Shown: piece by piece, positions 1 through 36,668 of the stretch
Layout of the letters: each line of letters begins with the position of its first letter
How positions within the stretch are numbered: position 1 is the first letter of the stretch
Source: Apostichopus parvimensis
Lineage: Eukaryota > Echinodermata > Holothuroidea > Aspidochirotida > Stichopodidae
Direction: 5' to 3'
Length of the DNA: 36,668 nucleotides
Assembly: GCA_000934455.1 (NCBI GenBank)
Contig: KN883083.1
Span: forward strand, 101,725-138,392
Program-made: the position numbers and the translations under genes
The notes under the pieces: generated by a model
The model's input: only the letters and a program-made list of their open reading frames with translations
Database searches by the model: none
What the model was told of the DNA's origin: nothing

Positions 1-95
1 ACAGTGTTTACTTTGTAACATCTGTATGGTACAACCAGTGTCTGGCTGATCCAGGTTTAACAGTGTTTACTTTGTAACATCTGTATGGTACAATG

Positions 96-1825
96 TAGGG
101 TTGGGCGATATTTGCTTTTTAACGTCACGATAAATAGTTCAAAAATTATCGCGATATTTCGATAATTACGATAATTTTTCCTTGTTGTTTTTAGTGTGTT
201 CGCGAACACACTAAAAACAACTGCCGATTTCCCACCAGTGTTTTCGCGAAGCGAACACACCGAGCACGCGTTGCGTGCGAGCATAATGGCGTGGGGTCCA
301 GGGGCCCGCCTTAGGACCCAGGTGGGGTCAAGGAGTGGAACCTCTTGTGGGGACCAGGGGGCGAAGGCCACCGGAAAATCTTAGTATTTTTGCGTGTCTG
401 GCGATACAAAATTCGCAGTTGAGGATTCAAAATACTGACAACTTTTTTAATTTAAATTGTCGCGAAACTGATGAAAATTTGAAAATGACAAGTTAGAGTA
501 GCTATATTATATGATAAAATGAAAAGAGATTTAATCTGTCTTACAATCTTTAAAAAGTTTTAACTTACGAAACTGTCGATATTATGAAACAAACTACGTT
601 CGGCAAAGCCCCGTTTCTAGACTGCCTAACAATGAACAGCGTGCACTATACGTACTTCTATTCAGTTTATACAACTGCAGTGTTTCATTTACCCTACTTC
701 AATATCACGGTAGGCTACATAGTACATGTGCTGCAAATTTTCCCAGGTACCTTGCCAAACAACCCCCCTGTCTAACACCTGTTTTGTTAACATTTTTGGC
801 ATGTTTCCAAAAAAACTTTTCATGGAGTAAACTATTTTGGCTCCACTCTAGAATTAATTAGGTCAGTCAGTAAAGGATCGGTAAAGTTATGCGAAATGTT
901 ATCTTAGACGTTCAAGAAAAGTAGGTAAATATCCCCGTAACATTAAGGTAAGTAAAACACACCTCAAGCCAACTGACTCCTCCGCATGAACAAAACAATC
1001 TATTCCCCATGATACACGAGGCACAGTAGCTATACCATACAGACATAGCACGATATGAAGGCCCCAATAGCTACAGTATGGCCATCTTTATGAAAGTAAA
1101 CCTTGTAATCCCATGTTTTAGGCCACTTGGCATGATTAACTAAATGCTAAATATTGTTTCCATGTCCTTGTAGAGAACGTCAACTTCGCAAAATACTATT
1201 AGTTGTGTTTTTGTTATTACGTGAGATCCGTAACCGACGAAGTGGTTAGGCTATTTACTATACACTTAACTATGGTAGGATATTAATTTTTCCTTTTTTT
1301 TGGGAAATTCTAGAAAATACTTTCTTTTCCCCCCGCTTAACACCAGATGTGGTCTTATGGTTTATTCATAAATGGGTGTACTAGAGCCTTGTTTACATGA
1401 AATTAGTTGCATTTAGCACGATATGCCAGTTTCGCGTGAATTTTTCGAAAGTATTTTGCTCGATCTTTCGTAAAATTTGAAAGGTGTAGGCTACCAACTT
1501 ACTTTTCGTACACAATTGGTAATTTCTCTGCTGATTTTCAGTTTTGTTCTCTATACAGTGAATGTTGTAAAGGACGGGTTTTTACGAAGTTTAAATGTCA
1601 GTAAATGAAGTTGATAAACATTATTTCCTTTCAACTTTCTTAACCATGGAATGCTAGAATAACATTTACACATTAAACGGAGAAAGGAAAATCGCATTTT
1701 TTTTCCACATTTATTTCAAATTTCTTTCACAAGAAATTATCGTCATTTGTTCAATCCTCAAAAAATATCGTCTTGAAAAAAAATTATCGCGATAATAATA
1801 ATTTTCGATATATCGCCCAACCCTA
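96..1825. mobile_element. Non-autonomous hAT-like DNA transposon with 8-bp target duplication
   Basis: The 1730-bp element has terminal inverted repeats that begin TAGGGTTGGGCGATAT on both ends (16 identical bases), followed by related ATTATCGCGATAA-type subterminal repeats. It is flanked by the identical 8-mer GTACAATG at 88-95 and 1826-1833. Eight-base target duplications are diagnostic of hAT elements. The neighbouring minisatellite copies show the empty site (GCAATGCATCACC-like), which supports the insertion boundaries. I see no transposase frame, so it is probably mobilised in trans or dead. It contains a perfect palindrome and a GC-rich patch (184-385). Confidence 0.85.
184..221. repeat. 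38-bp perfect palindrome inside the hAT-like element
   Basis: Two 19-base arms meet without a spacer between 202 and 203 at the centre TTCGCGAA. Every base from 184 to 221 pairs with its mirror. Smaller hairpins follow: TTCGC/GCGAA around 242-254 and GCACGC/GCGTGC around 264-278. Confidence 0.9.
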
Positions 1826-2408
1826 GTACAATGCATCACCAGTGTCTGGATGATCAAGGTTTTACAGTGTGTACTTTGTAACATTTGTAAGGTGCAATGC
1901 ATCACCAGTGTCTTGATGATCCAGGTTTTACAGTGTGTACTTAGTAACATTTGTATGGTAAAAATGCATCAGTTACTCTGGAGTGAAATAGGAGCGAGTC
2001 TTTTAATGAGTGTACAGGGTGATCCAGTTTAAGTACGTACTGAAAATACTATAAAACAACAGAGATTCCCCCCCCCCACCCCCCAAAAAATATAAAAAGT
2101 TTGGTCAGTTATCCTGTTTCACTAATGACATGATATCAAATTATGGACCATTAATTACAAATTTCTCATCATTTCTTGAGTAAGCATCAAAGAACCCAGT
2201 GTCTGTGTAGCCTGCTTTAATCCTATGTTCACATGACCTTTGACATCATATCATGCTAATCTCATCCTAATTGTATCAGGGATTATTGCACAATCCTTGT
2301 TATCAAAACAATTAACAAGGTCGAAACAATACGGCAAGGTATGTACAACTACAAGCAAATGCACATAAACAAATAAATAAACAAGTAAAAAGATGACAAT
2401 GGGCTTAC

Positions 2409-31519
<29,111 letters not shown>

Positions 31520-31781
31520 CTGTGGAAAAGGAGAAAAACAACTTTAATCGGATTAATTCACAAGATTCATATTCAGGTGCATTTAACCAGGCTACAAACT
31601 TACTGATTTCATTACACATGTACTCCCTCCTACTTTACTCAACTGTTGGGGGTGGGAGGGGTTGCCTGAGTATAACACAAGCTGTCATGATACCAATGTT
31701 CAACAAACTTCTTGTTTACTGGCTTACTTTAAAATGAATAAATGAACACATGTTAATGAATAATTTTACAACACATTACAT

Positions 31782-32076
31782 AAGTGTTTACACGGGTCCA
31801 AAATTCGGGAACCGGGTGCCCGAGAGCCGTTACCCGTCGGGTATCCGGGTACCCGAAAAAAATTGTTTTCCCTCATGTATCAAGAAATTACATCTTGGAT
31901 GCTATACTTAATGAATTATATTCTCTAATTCTAATGAATTATATTAAATGGGAAAATCTTGCCTAACCATCAGTTTGCCAAAAAGAAAAATCACATTTTG
32001 CATGATTCGGGGTAATAAATTAGAAATCGGGTAGTATTGCGTCGGTTGGGTACCCGGATACCCCTTGCAAACACTA
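31782..32076. mobile_element. hAT-like MITE (295 bp)
   Basis: The left end reads AAGTGTTTACACGGGT and the right end, on the minus strand, TAGTGTTTGCAAGGGGT. Both continue into GGGTACCCGG-type internal sequence, which is itself self-complementary. Flanks CATTACAT (31774-31781) and CATTACAA (32077-32084) match at 7 of 8 bases, consistent with an 8-bp hAT duplication. No coding capacity. It lies about 260 bp upstream of the exon carrying the TRIP12 start. Confidence 0.7.
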
Positions 32077-32084
32077 CATTACAA

Positions 32085-33608
32085 ACTGTACTTCCTAACC
32101 TTGACAACAAGCGCTTATGTTACGAAGATGTGCTTGAATTATTTGCTAGACTATCGCATAATATTGGAACCATTGTTTTGATCAGGAAATGTTATGAGTT
32201 GAGACAATCTATGAAGTTTGTGGGAAGCTAACATCTCTGATACTGAAAAGGATTTTCCATCTCACAGTATGTTTTTTCTCTCCATATTGAGAGTTACTCA
32301 ACCACCATACTATACCACAGTAGTTTCTTTCTTGCAAACATTTTGGCAGTCCTTTTGACCAAATGCTTCAGTCACATTTTTTTGTGTGTGCAATGTTCAT
32401 GTGTTAACTACTGTACTTCATGCCTCTTCCAAAGTAGACACTGAAGTTATGATTTTTGTTTAAATCGACATTGATAAAAAGTTGTTTAAATAGGACTACT
32501 GTAATTTCGTGGAGCTGGTTGTTTGCAAACACTGCAAAGCGCCTAGGGTAAATGTTGGGTCAGGTTTGAGGATTTGCGAATGTGTAGCTGAAACTGGCCT
32601 ATGTACAATACATGCAGTTGTGAACTGTGTGGAATTTAGTGAAAGATATGCACAATGTAGATTTTTGAAGAGTTGGAATCGCTGCAAGGTCAAAGCATGG
32701 AGCTACTACAGAGTTGGCGAGAAGGGAGTACAATGGCGGAAAGAAAAAGGGGCTGGGCGATGAAAATTGGTTGAAAGAGCAGGGCAGGCGAAGGGAGGAT
32801 GGGGCAGGCCACCACTGTAAAAACAGAAAAGCACTGGGCCATCTGCCCTATATATTGTGTAGAACATGCACACAGTATAGGCAGTGATAATATTGCATCT
32901 TTACAATTACACTACTAAAAGTAGGTCATACAATAACCGCAATTGGTGTTTGATCAGGATGCAAGCTTTTTTACAGGACGCAAACTTTTAGGGGGGGGGG
33001 GCTTGCATCACTGGGACGCAAACTTTTTTTCTCTACTAACATTACTGATAACTATTTCCTACAGCGACCATAGGCTAGACAATGATGCTGTGTGCATCAG
33101 TAGAAGTCACAATGGGACGTATGCTAATAGCACATAACACCTGTTAATATACACACTACAATTGCAGCAATGACTGAATAACGGCTCTGACGAACATTTC
33201 ACAGAACGGGTGCACATAAAACATCGACATTTCCGGGACCCAAATGTTGTATTCAAACAGAAATAATCCAAAAATTAGTGATTTGTTTGATAATGTAACT
33301 GAATTTAGTAATGAAATATCTTAGTGACATAATACTGGAGATGATTTGATCACATTTTTATGTTATTTTCGCCCTGGCGATATTTTTCAGACGGCTGTTT
33401 TGACAAAACAGAGGGAAAATCGCCTGGCACCGCAGTGTATTTTTGAGGCTGAACAGTACTCATGACCTAGACCTAAACAACATTGTTAACTTTTAACACT
33501 TCATCTCTACTAACCTTCTTCCTTTTCTTCTTGAAACATACTTTAAATACATGTATGCTCAATTTATCATAATCAAAACCATAAGAACCTGTGTAGTACA
33601 TATTGCTA
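32085..33608. other. Upstream sequence, little recognised
   Basis: Mostly unique. At 32958-33009 a 9-bp inverted repeat (GATGCAAGC and GCTTGCATC) flanks an 11-base G run, with two GACGCAAACTTTT copies beside it. Open frames at 32509-32763 and 32943-33137 show no recognisable protein features. Confidence 0.5.
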
Positions 33609-33612
33609 TTAA

Positions 33613-33977
33613 AGGGTGTGAAGACTCGCGCAAAAAGAATTGTCTAATACTGGTAATCTGACCTAGTTTCGAATGAGGTGTAACAGAAGTGTTAGACACC
33701 ACCATCAATTCCCGAAAATACACACACAGCTTGCTACCGTCGGTAATTAGACACTTTTGTATATACAGTCAGTACATACAGTTGAGGTCTATACCCCACA
33801 GCACAGTGTGCAAACGATACAGCGATGGACATCTCAGGTCCAGCTAATGATAACAAGGTATCACGTTTCATTACTGTCTGCATCAAGTAGCGACACGAAC
33901 AAAACGTCACTTTCAAGCAACAGAAAGTTAACTTTTTTAGATGGCCGCACGCTGTTTGGGGCGAGTCTTCAATGCCT
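33613..33977. mobile_element. TTAA-flanked MITE, copy 2 (complete)
   Basis: TTAA at 33609-33612 precedes AGGGTGTGAAGACTCGCGC. The right end GGCGAGTCTTCAATGCCT is followed by ATAA (a one-base decay of TTAA). The right 127 bases, including GTATCACGTTTCATTA, GCGACACGAACAAAACGTCA and AGATGGCCGCACGC, match copy 1. The 365-bp length gives the intact size of the family. Confidence 0.8.
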
Positions 33978-34559
33978 ATAAAGACAACTATGAAGTGTGG
34001 TATGAGTGTTACTGTCACTTATAAGCTTTCCCAATAAAAAATATGAAGCCCAGGCTTCGTCTAGATGCATAAGTAACACAAAGATAATTCTGGAAAAATC
34101 TTCCATATTTCTAGATCTTGACCATGCAAAGCATTCCACAGCTGTTCGACAGCAAAAATTTACAAAACTGAAACTTTGTCGTACTTGCTGTGTTGGTCAC
34201 TTGTGATGGAAACACACCCTGAAAAAAAAAGGTCTCTTTGCATATTTCTATTATATTTTTTCCAATAGACTAATGAGTAACGGTTCAAATCCTCAGTTTC
34301 TGCAAATTCATACGCTATTTTGGCAAGTAAGTCCCTCTCAGATGTTTCGAAGTGGTATCAAGTAAAGCCTAATGCCATGACAATATTTATAATTTATGTT
34401 ATGATCAGAGAGAAGAAACATTTAAAGCCTAAGGCACTTACTTTCTTGGTGATGCTTAATGTACACCAACTTTTGAATTTGCAAAAAAGGAACCACTAAG
34501 CACCATTATAGACCTTCTCTCATCATTCAACATCACTGTATAGACTAGACTGACTTAAA

Positions 34560-34810
34560 TTAGCATTAATTAGGTAATGATACTGTACTAGGCTATGACT
34601 AATAGTTAGGCTTACTAGCCTACCGTCCTAGTACAAGAAGAGTGGTACTAGTAGTACTAGGCCTACCAGGTTAAGTTAGGTATAAGGCTTCACGTTAGTT
34701 CTGGCCTATCCCATACCTACTGTAGGCATACCTACTGTAGGCTTTTAAAACGTTTATTATACATAGCATAGGCCTAAGTAAGGTCTGGCTACCATAGCTA
34801 GCCTAACGTT
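34560..34810. repeat. Low-complexity TAGGCCTA/CTAGTAC-rich region
   Basis: Dense degenerate words built from TAGGC, GCCTA, CTAG and GTAC, including a direct repeat of CATACCTACTGTAGGC at 34713 and 34727. No open frame. This type of composition is frequent in some echinoderm genomes, as background knowledge. Confidence 0.5.
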
Positions 34811-34986
34811 CATGAATATGGGCCCGACAACTTCTTTCGTTTCTGGCTTTGAGGAACAACCATTATACATAATCTTTTCTCGTTAGACTATTTCAATTGC
34901 CAAAAGTCGGAAAGATCCGTAATTCATTGATGAAAGCGAAGTTAGATGGCACACCAGAGCCATATTTCGTGGATCCTTTCGTGGCC

Positions 34987-35009
34987 CTGATGCTCTACGA
35001 AAGCATCAG
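34987..35009. repeat. 8-bp stem hairpin, 7-base loop
   Basis: CTGATGCT (34987-34994) and AGCATCAG (35002-35009) are exact complements around CTACGAA. It lies just downstream (on the minus strand) of the 87-codon open frame. No known RNA family recognised. Confidence 0.5.
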
Positions 35010-35187
35010 CTGCGCAAAAATAGAATGTCATCTCTAAGAGTCGAAAATATGACTGCGTTGAAGCAAAATACACCACTTTAATGAGAGCTTGATGAGTAAT
35101 ATGATCTTAATATTACCGTGAGAGGAAAAATACACAGCAAATCAGCATAGATGGTACTAAGAGAAAAAGGAAAAGACCGGCTGCCCT

Positions 35188-35451
35188 TCAGAATTTTCGT
35201 GGAGTTAACATAGGCCTTCCCTTCGTGTCTGACATGTCGCCCTCTATGCCCTTTGCTACTGTAGCAACGTGGGCCAGATGGTAAATCGCATCGTTTTGCG
35301 GTGACCGCAACAAAAAGATACAGATCGACTGAAAGCTTCTGTGGGCTGCTTCAATAGATAAATAAACTTCAGTAAATAACTCTTCGATAAACTGTAACCT
35401 CCGTTCATAGAACTTCTTCCTTCCACTACTATTGATCCCAAATCCATTCAT
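35188..35451 (-). CDS. Unrecognised 87-codon open reading frame
   Basis: ATG at 35451 follows CAGAAG; the TGA stop ends at 35188. An in-frame TGA upstream, near 35540, closes the frame on the 5' side, so this is a complete single-exon ORF. The product starts MNGFGINSSGRKKFYERRLQ and has amphipathic helical sequence in its middle (FIEELFTEVYLSIEAAHRSF), then a short end with VAKGIEG and TPRKF. The balanced composition and lack of simple repeats make it look more protein-like than other frames in this region. No signal peptide or membrane span is evident. I do not recognise the family. It lies upstream of TRIP12 on the same strand and could be a small gene, an exon of one, a transposon remnant or chance. 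Confidence 0.4.
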   Translation of the reverse strand: MNGFGINSSGRKKFYERRLQFIEELFTEVYLSIEAAHRSFQSICIFLLRSPQNDAIYHLAHVATVAKGIEGDMSDTKGRPMLTPRKF

Positions 35452-35683
35452 CTTCTGTACAATAAACTTATGAAAAGTGAAAGTGTAACTAAATATGCGT
35501 AAAAAAGACGAAGACCTCACATGTGTTTTGCCAGTAGCTCAAAGACAAAGGAATAAATATAAACCCTTTGTACTTTCTTCTAACTCTAGCTTAGTAACAT
35601 TAAATTTTTTGATGTTTTAAAGTGTGAACGCATCACGAAAATTAAAGACATCATTATATCGGATGTAATGGCGTAAATTCACC

Positions 35684-35691
35684 CTTATATA
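35684..35691 (-). promoter_or_regulatory. Possible TATA box for the 87-codon ORF
   Basis: The minus strand reads TATATAAG here, about 230 bases upstream of the ORF's ATG. The spacing would allow a 5' UTR of roughly 200 bases. Sequence match only. Confidence 0.2.
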
Positions 35692-35699
35692 TCATGATG

Positions 35700-36620
35700 G
35701 CGGGGGACGAAATGATGGGGCAAGGGATTCTAATGGGGTAAACGGATATGGTAACCTAAAGTAGCTCTGTCCAGGACCATGAAATCGAGCGAGATCCGAC
35801 CTCGTATTTGGTCCAAATTGCCAAGTTTACCCTTTAGTTTGTGCCCATGCGGGTAGTTACAGTAACATGGATACAATACCACGTAACGGTCGTCACGTTC
35901 GTTCATGTTCACATCAATTTGTTCAATTGGGTTGCTCATTCGTTTTCAATGTCAGTTATGATGTAAGCGAAATAGGTTTTTTATTATGTTTCCTCTACTC
36001 TCATCTGTTTCATACTGGTGGGAACGGGGTAGGGTCGAGGACAAGAGACCTTCTAAAGCGGGCTTTTTGGCCTACACCCTCAACCAACCCTTCCGCAATA
36101 TATTCCATAGGCCTATCCACGACAGGTAAAATTTGCCTCGGGACTGGAATCTTCTTTTATTGTTCATCAGTATTGGCCAAGACAGTAGCCTACTCATATT
36201 AAATATGATAAACTCATATGCTACACGTATATGTTCCGTATACAGTACTGTAAATTAATTCAAACAATAAAAAATGAAATGTCTCAGTGAAGTAGGCTAC
36301 TGCAGTACTGAAATGCTTCGAGAGCGGCAGACAAGTGCGTGTTGAAGTTTAAACATGGAAGACAGTGACCGAAATTTGACTGTCTCTGTGTCAAGCACAA
36401 GAATTTGGGCAGTGCTAAGACTTTCAACGTCTTTTTTCTTTCAATAACATGGCACTGCCGTACCAACTAACCACACCTCCGCGGTAGACGGCCCGTTATC
36501 ATCCGTAAAGCAGTGCACCCTACGTCAGAAGGGCTAGGCCTACCATATATAATCTGCAAACATAATTTTTTATTTTATGAAACGTCCCGACCGCCGGGTT
36601 TATGAAAGCTTAGATCAGGC
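35700..36620. other. Right-end sequence, nothing firmly recognised
   Basis: Contains open frames on both strands up to about 110 codons (35867-36202 plus; 35730-35939 minus) without recognisable domains. No RNA gene or clear repeat seen. Confidence 0.45.
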
Positions 36621-36668
36621 CCAGGCCCGTAGCCAGGGGGGGTTCAGGGGGTTCGTACGAACCCCCCC
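36621..36668. mobile_element. Partial dispersed repeat running off the right edge
   Basis: CCAGGCCCGTAGCCAGGGGG resembles the left end of the 5706-6004 element (CCAGGCGCTTAGCCAAGGGG). It is followed by a perfect 20-bp palindrome at 36647-36666 centred on TTCGTACGAA. The window ends inside it. Confidence 0.55.

Larger units (their letters stand above)
1..2060. repeat. Minisatellite (~60-66 bp unit) split by a transposon
   Basis: A unit beginning ACAGTGTKTACTTTGTAACA and ending near CCAGGTTTTA starts at 1, 60, 1864 and 1930, with a decayed further copy up to about 2035. The copy starting at 60 is interrupted at 96 by the hAT-like insertion and resumes at 1826. Minus-strand open frames full of the same short peptide come from this repeat and are not genes. 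The sequence lies in the TRIP12 intron after exon 14. Confidence 0.8.

Noticed and set aside
584..775. 63-codon plus-strand frame as a transposase remnant of the hAT-like element
   Set aside because: No hAT motifs (no BED-type Cys/His pattern, no C-terminal dimerisation-like sequence) and too short to judge.
34920..35040. Possible small nuclear RNA around the 34987 hairpin
   Set aside because: Compared from memory with spliceosomal RNA sequences, including U6atac and U4atac; no match beyond the short stem.

Overview
This is a eukaryotic genomic window, about 36.7 kb, AT-rich, with GT-AG introns and dense short mobile elements. It looks like an invertebrate deuterostome. An echinoderm is my best guess (possibly a sea cucumber), based on strong protein similarity to vertebrate TRIP12 plus the TAGGCCTA-rich and GTAGCCAGGGGGG-type repeats. 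The species call is inference. I saw no bacterial genes, operons, CRISPR arrays, rRNA or tRNA.

The dominant feature is the 5' part of one minus-strand gene, TRIP12, a HECT-type E3 ubiquitin ligase. I could place 14 consecutive coding exons, from the start codon at 31450 down to 2409. All are joined by consensus splice sites and the reading phase is kept across every junction. Together they encode about 729 residues: a basic, Ser/Thr-rich disordered N-terminus (exons 1-5), then the armadillo-like repeat region (exons 6-14). The WWE and HECT domains of the family are not here and must lie beyond the left edge. Most of the exon assignments come from a frame that had to be chosen by splice phase, because single open frames are broken by introns or give shadow frames (exons 3, 5, 6, 8, 9 and 10).

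Layout from left to right. 1-2408 is intron, with a 1.73-kb hAT-like non-autonomous transposon inserted in a minisatellite. 2409-12138 holds ten exons (14 down to 5) with short introns, including a 72-bp minisatellite that repeats the exon 5 splice donor. 12139-25530 holds exon 4 and a 10.8-kb intron 3 rich in degenerate repeats, with a TTAA-flanked MITE containing an assembly gap. 25531-31519 holds exons 3, 2 and 1, a decayed DIRS-like reverse-transcriptase/RNase H fragment and a LINE/SINE-type 3' tail. 31520-36668 is upstream sequence with a second hAT-like MITE, a second TTAA MITE and one unrecognised 87-codon open reading frame.

I did not find a new multi-gene system. The observations most worth checking are the donor-bearing minisatellite at exon 5, the 38-bp perfect palindrome inside the hAT-like element, the 87-codon ORF upstream of TRIP12, and the MITE pair that lets the size of the assembly gap be estimated.
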